Of a stretch of DNA of 56,903 nt, positions 44,890 to 53,817 are shown piece by piece. The notes beneath the pieces are model-generated. The model saw only the letters and a list, made by a program, of their open reading frames with translations. It was not told the DNA's origin and did not search any database. Origin of the DNA: Candidatus Poseidoniales archaeon (GTDB lineage Archaea > Thermoplasmatota > Poseidoniia > Poseidoniales > Thalassarchaeaceae); the NCBI GenBank assembly GCA_012959435.1, contig DUDF01000172.1:1-56903 (forward strand), in the 5' to 3' direction. Position numbers and translations under genes: made by a program. Numbering within the stretch: position 1 is the first letter of the stretch; the number at the start of each line of letters is the position of its first letter.

Positions 44890-46131
44890 ATGGTAACGGT
44901 GTCTAGTACAGATGAGCCCATTCAAATCATGGGTGCAGGACTCTCAGGGTTATCCGCTGCCATCATTTTAGCTAAAGCCGGTCGCGAGGTGCATGTACAT
45001 GATATTCGTAACGATTCGGGAGCAAGATTTGACGGGGATTTTCAAGGGATTGAAAATTGGACTAGCGATGATGATTTCTTAGACGAAATGAGGGGATGGG
45101 GAATTGACCCTGATGAATTCAAGACTACAGATTTTCACCAAGTTGACGTCATTCATCCCGATGATGTCATCACTCAAGCTTGGAGCCCCACTGTTGCGTT
45201 CAGAGTTATTGAAAGAGGGACTGCGCCTCATACAATAGACCAGGGACTGAAACGTCAAGCTGTCACAGCAGGTGCGAATATCCACTACAAATCAAGGGTA
45301 AAGCCAGAGGACTGCCACATTATCGCTGCTGGCCCGAAAGATACCTCAGCACTAGCCTACGGTGAAATATTCGAGACTTCACACCCAGACCATGTGGCTT
45401 TCCACTTCAATGATAAATTAGCACCTGGTGCCTACGCCTACCTAATTGTCATCGATGGAATCGGATTGATCTGCACCTGTCTTTGGAGAAAACAACAGAA
45501 GAGTGGGCGCTACCTCAATGAAACCATAGCTTGGTACGACAAGCATTATCCTGAACTTGATAGAAAGCCGATTAAACGGGTTGGTGGTAAAGGTGACTTC
45601 ACGATTAATCGTAATTACACAGTTGATGGCCGCCACTATGTAGGCGAAGCAGGAGGGCTTCAAGACTTCATGTGGGGTTTTGGTATGCGGTGTGCTATCA
45701 CGAGTGGAGTATTTGCGGCAAAGGACATTCTTGGTGAATGCAATTATGACACGGAAGTCCGCAAACGACTATTGCCTACTGTCAAAACTTCAGTATCTAA
45801 TCGCTGGCTGATGAATCGAGTTGGAAATCGCGCCTTCAAGCGAATCTCCCTCTCTTGGATGAAGGACCAAAAGAAGAGACAGGATGGTCTACCCTTCATC
45901 GGTCGGCTCTTCCGACCCGACATTTTCAGGAAATTAGTCTATCACCTCGCTGCAAAGTGGATGCTGAAAAAAGTCGATGTAGCAGATGGAAGAGTTATCC
46001 ATCGTCTACCCTATCGAAAAGCCCTGAAAAGAGATGTTTGGGAGCCAAGTGAGGAAGCCATTGCCATTGAGAAAGAGTGGAAACTTTCGCGCAAGAGTGG
46101 AATAACTGAATCATTCTCAGAAGAGGAATGA
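44890..46131 (+). CDS. FAD-dependent oxidoreductase, geranylgeranyl-reductase-like
   Basis: A 413-residue flavoprotein. IMGAGLSGLSAAIILAKAGR is the FAD dinucleotide fold, and YVGEAGGLQDFMWGFGMRCA with GVFAAKDIL is the second FAD contact typical of the geranylgeranyl reductase family. In archaea such enzymes saturate isoprenoid lipid chains, but several paralogues with other substrates exist. The C-terminal 120 residues are basic and may be membrane-associated. Substrate cannot be assigned. The track's TTG start adds eight residues. Confidence 0.8.
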   Translation: MVTVSSTDEPIQIMGAGLSGLSAAIILAKAGREVHVHDIRNDSGARFDGDFQGIENWTSDDDFLDEMRGWGIDPDEFKTTDFHQVDVIHPDDVITQAWSPTVAFRVIERGTAPHTIDQGLKRQAVTAGANIHYKSRVKPEDCHIIAAGPKDTSALAYGEIFETSHPDHVAFHFNDKLAPGAYAYLIVIDGIGLICTCLWRKQQKSGRYLNETIAWYDKHYPELDRKPIKRVGGKGDFTINRNYTVDGRHYVGEAGGLQDFMWGFGMRCAITSGVFAAKDILGECNYDTEVRKRLLPTVKTSVSNRWLMNRVGNRAFKRISLSWMKDQKKRQDGLPFIGRLFRPDIFRKLVYHLAAKWMLKKVDVADGRVIHRLPYRKALKRDVWEPSEEAIAIEKEWKLSRKSGITESFSEEE

Positions 46132-46132
46132 C

Positions 46133-46777
46133 TCAAGGTAACATATTGGATGATCGGTATTCACGAGTTATGTCTTTGCCGGGGAATTGGTCCTCAGACT
46201 CTCGATAGACTGTTCTTAGATTATTCACCCAATTCATTTGCTGGGTCACAATCCAGAACTCCTTTACTCCAATATCCTCAGCGGTGTCCATCCAACCCAT
46301 CACAATCTCCATTGTCATTCTCGCACCTTCGCGATGAGGGTAGGCAAATACATCCATACTGAGTGGTGGTGTGGCTACAATCGCTCTATCTTTGACATTT
46401 GAAAGTTGTTCAAATAATGTTTCATAGGCCTTTTTGATGAGACTGCGCCTTGAATCATCTTGGGTTGGTCTGCGGCAATCTGGGCCAACAACATGAATTA
46501 ATTTCTTAGTAGCTAAACCGTATGCATCAGTGATAACTGAGGTCCCAACAGGGCAAGGTTGCAAGTTATCTTTCCTGCGTTCAACAGCAATAGCCTCACA
46601 CTCTGCCCGTAGTTCTGGACCGGCCTGATTGTGAATTGCTGCATCAACTCCTTCTCTTCCTGCGAGACGGTTGTTTGCAGTAGTAATCATCACATCTGCC
46701 TCAATCTTGGAAATGTCACCAATAATGACCTTTACCAAGCCATTCTTGCACTGCCGCGCCATGAATACATCTACCAT
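46133..46777 (-). CDS. Macrodomain protein (ADP-ribose-binding)
   Basis: A 214-residue macrodomain. VKVIIGDISKIEADVMITTA, then NNRLAGREGVDAAIHNQAG, carries the Asn and the GVDAAI loop that position ADP-ribose, and PCPVGTSVITDAYGL follows. The usual GGxGV is GREGV here. It probably hydrolyses O-acetyl-ADP-ribose or removes ADP-ribose from macromolecules. The C-terminal 60 residues are an extra helical extension. ATG 46777 is preferred over the TTG at 46804. Its stop nearly meets the flavoprotein stop (convergent). Confidence 0.85.
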   Translation of the reverse strand: MVDVFMARQCKNGLVKVIIGDISKIEADVMITTANNRLAGREGVDAAIHNQAGPELRAECEAIAVERRKDNLQPCPVGTSVITDAYGLATKKLIHVVGPDCRRPTQDDSRRSLIKKAYETLFEQLSNVKDRAIVATPPLSMDVFAYPHREGARMTMEIVMGWMDTAEDIGVKEFWIVTQQMNWVNNLRTVYRESEDQFPGKDITREYRSSNMLP

Positions 46778-46877
46778 GTTTAGAGCAGGGGGGGCCGTTG
46801 GCAATATACCCCACGCTGAATAGGCCTAAATTAAGACTTTTTTCTAAAAAAAATACTGACACGAATGCGATAATGTA

Positions 46878-49800
46878 TTGAGCAAGAAGAAACTGACAAC
46901 AATTGTGTCGAGCGTACGCTTTAGCCTCGCTTTGGTCTTACTTCTAGTGGCCATGCCATGGGCTAATTTTAGTAGCCAACCTGAGGTGTTAAACACAGAT
47001 GAAACAGTTTCCTTCAGTAACGATATTTGGAATGAGACGCCTTTCAGAAATGTTGCAATCCCAGAAACATTCACTTTTCTAAATCATATTGACTATTCTG
47101 ATGTTGGCGTCCTGATAAACAACAAAAGTGAGGCAAGTAAAACCATAGGTTATGCTTTTGTTGCCGCCCGTAATATTAGCGCTAACCATATTTTTCTTTT
47201 TGATAATGACAGTACCCCTACTGCAGAAACCATCAACCCAACCCAATTTGACACTTATTTCGCAGAGCCGTTACGACAAATGATTAGTGACCGTAATCTG
47301 ACTACAGAACTCAATTATCTAGTCACCACCAAAGGAATCCCTCTTAGAATCAATGGGCCAGGTAATGGCAAAGCTGCCTTCGATTCTGAAATCGGTTTGG
47401 TTAACGGCGCATTCAACTCCACAATACACCAAAACTGGTGGGCATCACATACCTATGGACCAGGTGCTGGTGAGGAAATGAAACAGTTTTCACGCCAAGA
47501 AGAGGGCTTCTATTTGGTCACTAGATTAACAGGATACACAGTGGAAACTGCACTCGGCCTAATTGACAAAGCAAACAATTCGTTCGGCCAGAGAGGACAG
47601 GGTGTGTTGGACCTCGCTACAAACCGTAATAGTTCGGGATACAAATGGTGGAACGATTTGCTCTATGCGGCTAATACGACATTAAATGGTAGCATGGAGA
47701 TTCCAGTCCACTTCAATCAAAATTCTACTTTTGTGACAAATGAATCAAATGTGATGTTGTACGCTTCGTGGGGATCTAATGATGGCTCATGGAATTCCAA
47801 CTGGCTACCAAATTCCGGCTTTGACACTGCTGGTAGCGGATGGGGGACGGGTGCTAAATATTGGAATTCCACTAATCCACCCCTCGTAGGAAATGAGGGT
47901 TTTACTTGGGTTAGGCAAACCGCTGTAAAAAAGAATGGAAATGGAGCACTTGAAGGGGCTTTAACAGCCGATATATGCACAGTAACAGAGGCAAGCGCAA
48001 CCTCTGGTCTACTGGCTGAATATTTTGACAATAGTGGAGTAACATATAACTCTAGTTTGATGCCAGATTTATCTAGTAGGAATCCTGACTATTGGCGCTC
48101 TGAGCCCGATATTAACCACGCAGTAACAGGAGGGACGTGGGCTGGACTTGACAGTAGTCAATTCAGTGAATATTATTCTGCCCGACATAGTGGCGCCATC
48201 ACAATACCAGATAGTGGAAACTGGACTTTCTACCTCAACAGTGATGATGGGTCCAAATTGTGGATTGATGGCATAGAAGTTATCAGCAATATGGGAGTTC
48301 ACGGAATGAGAGAAATCGCTGGGACAATATGGCTCGCCTCTGGGACCCACACGCTCCGCAGTGAGTTCTTTGAGCATGGAGGGCATGCGGGACTCATTCT
48401 TTCTTGGCAAGGGGCAAATCAGAGTAAACAGGTAGTACCCTCCTCTGCTTTCACGAGGGGGGTAGCCGATTCAGTTACTACTGATTTAGCACATCACTGG
48501 TCCTTTGACGATGGCTCTGGAACTAATATCACTGATTCAATAGGATCTGCAAACTTAACTCTATTCAACAGCAATAATGGTATTGGGTGGCAGCAGTGTC
48601 TGTTTGGAAATTGTTACCAATTTGACGGAGTTGACGATTATGCAAAAATCGATGTCAACGACTGGGCTGGGAACTTTTCAGTCTCATTGTGGACCAAAAC
48701 AGGAAATGTTAGCCAAGACCGTTATTCTTCCGCCTTTGCAGTGAATGATGTCGCTGGCGATTCCGCCTCTTTCCAAATTATGACTAGTGGCTCAAATTCT
48801 GGTGATTGGGAAGTTTATCACAACGCCTCGTATTCATTTGGAGCTATTGAAGCTGGAGTTTGGACGCATCTAGCAGTCACCTACGAAAACAACACATTGA
48901 AGCAATATCTCAATGGTAAATTAATACAAACAAACGTCGTACTAAATGGAAGTATTGATAGTATTGAACTATACAAAGTAGGCGTCAACAGGGGTGGAAA
49001 TACCCACTATGAAGGATTGATTGATGACTTGAAAGTTTGGAACAGAACCCTACAGGATTCTGAGGTGGCGGAAATTAATGCTGCTGCTGCTGTAACTTGT
49101 TCCGACTACAGCAATGCAGGAAGTGGTGAAACATCTGTAGAACAAGATTATGATTTCAGTGATGATTTGAAAGATCATGCTTGGATAATCTATGGTTACG
49201 GACTGAAAGATGGTTGGATTGCTGGAAATTATCGAATAGAAGTAGACTCCTTTGACGATAACGGTACACTGCTTGAAACCAATACAAGTTCAACACAAAA
49301 TTTGGCAACCTCGTGGAATTCGAAAACTATGCGTTTCAGGCCACCTGCAAACGCTTCATCATTCAAAGTCAAAATGGTTGCATTACTTGATTCAGGTAGT
49401 AGAAATGGTTCAGTCTACTTTGATACTATGAATCTCAGGGCAATCAGACCACACTTTGAATGGGTTGATGGTAGTATTGCCGAGACCGCTGTGAGCACAG
49501 GTGGCAGGACCTTCGCATGGGGAGCGTCGTACGGGCAGAGCCTAGTGGTCGATCTCTTAGAAGATGGAGTATCAGGAGTGAAGGGGTACGTTTACGAGCC
49601 TTACCTTTCAGCAGTTGGTTATCCAAATATACTTCTCCCCTACTACGCTTATGGTTACAATTTTGCAGAAGTTAATTATGCTGCTAGTCCCTTAATTTCA
49701 TGGATGGGGACTGTGGTTGGCGACCCTAAGATGGCACCTTATTCTGATATTCTTCACGATATCGAAGTAGAGGCAGTTAGAGCAGACGGTCGGTTGACGG

Positions 49801-52124
49801 CTGATGTCAACGGGAGTATTGATGTATTGTTGCAAAATCTCGCACCAGGCCCCGTAAATGGCACCCTAGAGGTGCGAGACAGAAATGGTAATACAATTCT
49901 TGCAAATGTGACAATTCAGATGCCCGGTGGCAATGAAATCGGTTCTCGACGTATTGTTTCAGTAAATATTACTCCAACTAGAATTGGCTTCAACGAGTAT
50001 GTTATCCGCTACATTGCAAGTGACTGGAAAAATCCTGAGCGTGTTGTTGATAACAATCTCGGTATCCTCAATATTCAGGTTAATGAACCCCCTCTTATCA
50101 ATAATTTAGTCTGCTCATCGTGGACTGTTAGCAGAGGGGATACTGTTGGCTGTACAACCACAGCCAGTGATGACTTCGGCGTAGTACAAAGTCGACTCGG
50201 ATGGCGACTTAATGGTAGTGGGGAAAACTGGACTTTCATCAATTCAACTAGTGTTGATTACATCGCTTGGTATAGTGGTTTGACAATCCCAACTAATATT
50301 GAATTAGGTACTCTTGACCTGATTGCTGAAGTTAGAGATGAGCAATCCCAGTACACACTTCTGCAACTTGATAATGCAATGGTGGTAACCAATGCTTTAC
50401 ACAATTGGTTTGGAGTACATATCGCAGGAGTAGATGCAAATGAGTGGAATGGAGTAACAACACTCTCACCATTCACTGCCCCAAAAACCGTGGTTCGTGA
50501 TACTGATATTATACTCACTGCCTGTGTTGTTGATGCAGACCATGACCCCTTAACTGAGTTGCCGATGATACTCACTGATAGCGGTAATGTAAGCGGTGTT
50601 GAGCCAACGGATAGCGAATTTTCAGATGTCTTTTGCTACCAAGCAACTTGGCGTTTAGATTGGGGTAGTGAAACTAGGGATGTCACCGTTTATCTTTACG
50701 ATTCGATTGGTAATCTGTTTACAACTAGATTGGTTTCGGTGCATGACGAGAAATTCATTGCAGATCTCACCCTTGTTGATTTTGGGGGAGACTTACTTAC
50801 TTTGGCGAAAGGCATAGGGGAGAGAATAGTAATCTCCCTATCTGATTATGATGACCCACTCTCAGACTATACTTACAATTTAACAGTTGAATGGCCAGGT
50901 CATTCAGAGTATACTCAGCAAGGAGAAATTAAGGCAGCAGAAATGATGCGTCAAAACTCCTCGGTCACTTTGCCCCCACCAGAGGCGGGATTAGTATTTG
51001 GTGAATTAATTGTCACATTAGAAATTACTGATATTGCAGCAAATGGTGAAAGTCAAGTTGTTGAAATGAATTGGACTATGCATCTGCAACCCCCTCTAGT
51101 ATACGATATTGGCTTCTGTGAGGGCGATGATACACCAATAACACGAGGAGATGAAATTCGTGGCTGGGTAATGATAGACCCTCATCGGATGATTGAAGGG
51201 GCATCAGTCAATCTTGCTCAATCAGGGAATATCAAACCAATGCAATCGAGTAAATGGGACTGGGATGATTGTCAATTCCCCGATTCTGAAGATTATCATT
51301 GGGGATTCATCATCTTAGCAGATAACAGTTTTACAGCTGGAGATGCAACCCTACAGATTATTGCAAGAGACATTGATGGTTTGAGTGCAGTTGGTGAATT
51401 TACTGTTGAAATTGAGTACGGAATTCCTGCAATAGTAAACCAATCAGGAGAAGTAATGGAAGGACAGTTAGGAGAACTTGAAGCAATTGTTCTCGACTCA
51501 GATGGACACGTTGGAACTGTATGCTCTTTCATCATCATTGACAAAAATGGCACGACGGTCATGGAGTCTGAAGGCCCACTACCTAGTACTGGTGTATTCA
51601 CCGCTCGCTGGATGCCACCTACTGGGGGGGCGCCGTTTGCATCAACTATTGGTTGCACTGATGAACAGGGACATCAAGTTGCTCACACTAGAAATGGCAT
51701 CACCCCACAACCGGTAATAGATAACAAAACCGATGATGTATTGAATCAAAGTTCTAATTCATCAGATTCAAATATGAATTTGGTTATGGCAGTTGGGCTT
51801 GCTCTACTAATAATTTCAGCCATTGGTATTACTCTCTTAGTAATGCGGTTACGCCCTCCAGACGAAGAAATTGAAGACGCTGAATTAGATGACGAAGAAA
51901 TTGTTGGATGGGCTGCACCTGCTGATTCACGAGCTGAAGGTGAACAAAATATTGCCATCGCTGAAATGGCCATGGAATCCCTAAGTGATGTCTCTGAATC
52001 CGAAAATAATTTGACAGGGGTTGAAGAAGTTCTCAATTCTGAAACGATAGAAGAACAAGATTCAGAACTTGATTGGATTGATGAAAACCCACTATTAAGC
52101 ACCTCTGATGAGCCAAAGGATTGA
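46878..52124 (+). CDS. Giant surface protein: TIGR03790-like domain with PA14 and LamG inserts
   Basis: 1748 residues. It starts with TTG, giving MSKKKLTT and a signal peptide; the first ATG falls inside that peptide. Residues about 50-310 resemble a TIGR03790-type domain (VGVLINNKSEASKTIGYAFV). A PA14 domain follows (about 375-530: GLLAEYFDNS and FYLNSDDGSKLWIDG), then a LamG-like lectin (about 535-735: HHWSFDDGSG and NCYQFDGVDDYAKI). After these the TIGR03790 pattern seems to resume (GVKGYVYEPYLSAVGYP, SWMGTVVGDPKMAPYSD). Ig-like repeats, a membrane helix (NLVMAVGLALLIISAIGITL) and an acidic tail complete it. Carbohydrate binding at the cell surface is likely. Confidence 0.82.
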   Translation: MSKKKLTTIVSSVRFSLALVLLLVAMPWANFSSQPEVLNTDETVSFSNDIWNETPFRNVAIPETFTFLNHIDYSDVGVLINNKSEASKTIGYAFVAARNISANHIFLFDNDSTPTAETINPTQFDTYFAEPLRQMISDRNLTTELNYLVTTKGIPLRINGPGNGKAAFDSEIGLVNGAFNSTIHQNWWASHTYGPGAGEEMKQFSRQEEGFYLVTRLTGYTVETALGLIDKANNSFGQRGQGVLDLATNRNSSGYKWWNDLLYAANTTLNGSMEIPVHFNQNSTFVTNESNVMLYASWGSNDGSWNSNWLPNSGFDTAGSGWGTGAKYWNSTNPPLVGNEGFTWVRQTAVKKNGNGALEGALTADICTVTEASATSGLLAEYFDNSGVTYNSSLMPDLSSRNPDYWRSEPDINHAVTGGTWAGLDSSQFSEYYSARHSGAITIPDSGNWTFYLNSDDGSKLWIDGIEVISNMGVHGMREIAGTIWLASGTHTLRSEFFEHGGHAGLILSWQGANQSKQVVPSSAFTRGVADSVTTDLAHHWSFDDGSGTNITDSIGSANLTLFNSNNGIGWQQCLFGNCYQFDGVDDYAKIDVNDWAGNFSVSLWTKTGNVSQDRYSSAFAVNDVAGDSASFQIMTSGSNSGDWEVYHNASYSFGAIEAGVWTHLAVTYENNTLKQYLNGKLIQTNVVLNGSIDSIELYKVGVNRGGNTHYEGLIDDLKVWNRTLQDSEVAEINAAAAVTCSDYSNAGSGETSVEQDYDFSDDLKDHAWIIYGYGLKDGWIAGNYRIEVDSFDDNGTLLETNTSSTQNLATSWNSKTMRFRPPANASSFKVKMVALLDSGSRNGSVYFDTMNLRAIRPHFEWVDGSIAETAVSTGGRTFAWGASYGQSLVVDLLEDGVSGVKGYVYEPYLSAVGYPNILLPYYAYGYNFAEVNYAASPLISWMGTVVGDPKMAPYSDILHDIEVEAVRADGRLTADVNGSIDVLLQNLAPGPVNGTLEVRDRNGNTILANVTIQMPGGNEIGSRRIVSVNITPTRIGFNEYVIRYIASDWKNPERVVDNNLGILNIQVNEPPLINNLVCSSWTVSRGDTVGCTTTASDDFGVVQSRLGWRLNGSGENWTFINSTSVDYIAWYSGLTIPTNIELGTLDLIAEVRDEQSQYTLLQLDNAMVVTNALHNWFGVHIAGVDANEWNGVTTLSPFTAPKTVVRDTDIILTACVVDADHDPLTELPMILTDSGNVSGVEPTDSEFSDVFCYQATWRLDWGSETRDVTVYLYDSIGNLFTTRLVSVHDEKFIADLTLVDFGGDLLTLAKGIGERIVISLSDYDDPLSDYTYNLTVEWPGHSEYTQQGEIKAAEMMRQNSSVTLPPPEAGLVFGELIVTLEITDIAANGESQVVEMNWTMHLQPPLVYDIGFCEGDDTPITRGDEIRGWVMIDPHRMIEGASVNLAQSGNIKPMQSSKWDWDDCQFPDSEDYHWGFIILADNSFTAGDATLQIIARDIDGLSAVGEFTVEIEYGIPAIVNQSGEVMEGQLGELEAIVLDSDGHVGTVCSFIIIDKNGTTVMESEGPLPSTGVFTARWMPPTGGAPFASTIGCTDEQGHQVAHTRNGITPQPVIDNKTDDVLNQSSNSSDSNMNLVMAVGLALLIISAIGITLLVMRLRPPDEEIEDAELDDEEIVGWAAPADSRAEGEQNIAIAEMAMESLSDVSESENNLTGVEEVLNSETIEEQDSELDWIDENPLLSTSDEPKD

Positions 52125-52149
52125 ATGCCTAACCATTCTCCTCGGTTAC

Positions 52150-52383
52150 ATGGCAGTTGGATATGTACTCATTAACGTAAAACCAGGCTCAGAATTAGAG
52201 GTACATAGTGCAATCAATGCATTAGATATGGTTGAGGATGCAACTTTATTGTTCGGAGATTATGACCTCTTGGTCAAAATGACTGCTGAATCAATGAGTA
52301 GTATTGCTGCTGCAGTGGTTGAAAACATCCGTTCAATCTCTGGAGTAATTGATACTAAGACCCTTGCTGGTGCAGAACTGTGA
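52150..52383 (+). CDS. Stand-alone Lrp/AsnC ligand-binding (RAM) domain
   Basis: 77 residues: AVGYVLINVKPGSELEVHSA, then EDATLLFGDYDLLVKM and a closing VIDTKTLAGAEL. This is the alpha-beta regulator domain of Lrp/AsnC proteins without the helix-turn-helix. Such stand-alone RAM proteins are common in archaea, may sense amino acids, and partner other regulators. ATG 52150 is chosen; the track start overlaps the upstream gene. Overlap or close spacing with the surface-protein gene suggests co-transcription. Confidence 0.85.
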   Translation: MAVGYVLINVKPGSELEVHSAINALDMVEDATLLFGDYDLLVKMTAESMSSIAAAVVENIRSISGVIDTKTLAGAEL

Positions 52384-52687
52384 TGGATCTAACTAGCAAC
52401 ACCTATTCCCAGCCTATTTTCTAGAAGAAATATCAGGCGTTTCATGATTTCAATTCCCTTTTTCGGGGAATTGTGAAAGTCGTTTCCGTAATTCATCATA
52501 ATGTTATTATTTAATCTCAGATTCTATTAACCAGTTATAAATTTGGAAACGATGGACCTCTAGCCTACGCAAGTATTGCTATTCGCAATGGGGTACAGAG
52601 CCTCTAATGTGGCGCAGTACCACATTTATACGGGGTAATGCTTAAATAACTAATGAAAAAAGGTGGTGGTCACCGAGGTAATCTGAA
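52384..52687. other. Promoter region of the MC1 gene with short upstream ORF
   Basis: 304 bases without a large gene. GTTATAAATT near 52535, TTTATA at 52625-52630 and CTTAAATAAC near 52641 are TATA candidates. A 12-codon ORF (52653-52691: ATG AAA AAA GGT, ending in TGA) overlaps the MC1 start by ATGA, and GAGGT sits inside it as the MC1 ribosome binding site. Whether it is translated is unknown. Confidence 0.4.
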
Positions 52688-52951
52688 ATGAGTAAGAAAT
52701 ATTTCGTCCTGATGGACGGCGGAAATGATACGAGCCAAGTGTTCGCGAGCAAGCAACCTAGGGGAGCAGCCCTGAAAGCAGCTAGTCGCGGAGAGACAAA
52801 CATCCACTTGCGTGAGCGCGGCGGTGGAGGCCGTGTTCATGTATTCAAGGGATGGAGAGAGCAGGTTGCAAAGCCAGCAAACGGCCCAGCGTGGCTACCT
52901 GACAAGGTCTGGAAGGCCAATGTCAAGAAGATACGCGTGGACCATCTCTGA
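52688..52951 (+). CDS. Archaeal chromosomal protein MC1
   Basis: An 87-residue basic DNA-bending protein that compacts the chromosome. Family features are KKYFVLMDGGNDTSQVFASK, then QPRGAALKAASRG, IHLRERGGGGRVHVFKGWRE, and the Trp/Pro-rich NGPAWLPDKVWKANVKK. It is slightly shorter than methanosarcinal MC1 (93). A strong intrinsic-type terminator follows at 52995, which fits a highly expressed monocistronic gene. Confidence 0.93.
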   Translation: MSKKYFVLMDGGNDTSQVFASKQPRGAALKAASRGETNIHLRERGGGGRVHVFKGWREQVAKPANGPAWLPDKVWKANVKKIRVDHL

Positions 52952-52994
52952 TTGAAGTCAAATCACTTGATGAACTACACAAGTAATGCGAACA

Positions 52995-53038
52995 GCCCGT
53001 TTGAGGGGGGATTCCTCCTCAAGCGGGCCATTTTTTTT
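52995..53038 (+). terminator. Strong hairpin and T-run terminator after MC1
   Basis: GCCCGTTTGAGG pairs with CCTCAAGCGGGC over 12 bp (one G-T), followed after two bases by TTTTTTTT. This is the clearest terminator in the window and lies between convergent MC1 and sdh genes. The T-run is only on the plus-strand side. Confidence 0.8.
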
Positions 53039-53051
53039 GTAAAAAATACGA

Positions 53052-53816
53052 TTACTTACGAAGGCCAACTTTCTTAGCAATCCAAGCGATAGGATCGTAA
53101 TATTCTGTCACAATTCTCTCCTTAAGTGGGATAATTGCATTGTCTGTGATACTTATTCCTGCAGGACATACTTCTGTACAGCAACGGGTGATATTACAAT
53201 ATCCAATACCATAATCATCTTTGATTTTCGCCAATCTATCATCAGTGTCCAAGGGATGCATCTCCAAATTAGCCAAACGAACAAAGAACCGCGGACCTGC
53301 AAATTCGTCAAACAACTTGTGCTCACGTAAAACGTGGCAGGTGTCAATACAAAGCATGCACTCGATGCATGCCCTAAATTCTTGAACACGGTCTGCTTCA
53401 TTTTGCTGGAATTTCCAATCAAACTCTGCCGGACCTGCAAGAGGGGGGATTGTCTTATTCAACTCATAAGCCCAAGAAACATCAACTACCAAATCTTTGG
53501 TTAGTGGAAATGCTTGCATCGGTTTAACCAATACTGGTTGGCCAGAAGGAGTCTCTTCCTCTATATCTGACATCCGAGTCATACACATCAAACGAGGCTT
53601 GCCATTTACTTCAGCGGAACAAGAACCACATTTTCCAGCCTTGCAATTCCAGCGACAAGATAGGTCTGGTGCATGCTCTGCCTGAATCTGATGAATTACA
53701 TCCAGTACGACCATCCCCTCATCCATCTCAACGGTGTAATCAACCATCTCACCACAAGGATCGCCATCCTCATCTGGCTCACCACGGAATACTCTGAAAG
53801 TGACATCTTTGCCCAT
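53052..53816 (-). CDS. sdhB: Succinate dehydrogenase/fumarate reductase iron-sulfur subunit
   Basis: 254 residues. The N-terminal ferredoxin domain has the 2Fe-2S ligands (CRWNCKAGKCGSCSAEVNG, then LMC). The C-terminal domain has CIECMLCIDTC and CNITRCCTEVCP for the [4Fe-4S] and [3Fe-4S] centres. Carries electrons from SdhA to the membrane quinone site. ATG 53816 has GAGGAGGAAGAG upstream and lies just past the sdhA stop. Confidence 0.95.
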   Translation of the reverse strand: MGKDVTFRVFRGEPDEDGDPCGEMVDYTVEMDEGMVVLDVIHQIQAEHAPDLSCRWNCKAGKCGSCSAEVNGKPRLMCMTRMSDIEEETPSGQPVLVKPMQAFPLTKDLVVDVSWAYELNKTIPPLAGPAEFDWKFQQNEADRVQEFRACIECMLCIDTCHVLREHKLFDEFAGPRFFVRLANLEMHPLDTDDRLAKIKDDYGIGYCNITRCCTEVCPAGISITDNAIIPLKERIVTEYYDPIAWIAKKVGLRK

Positions 53817-53817
53817 C

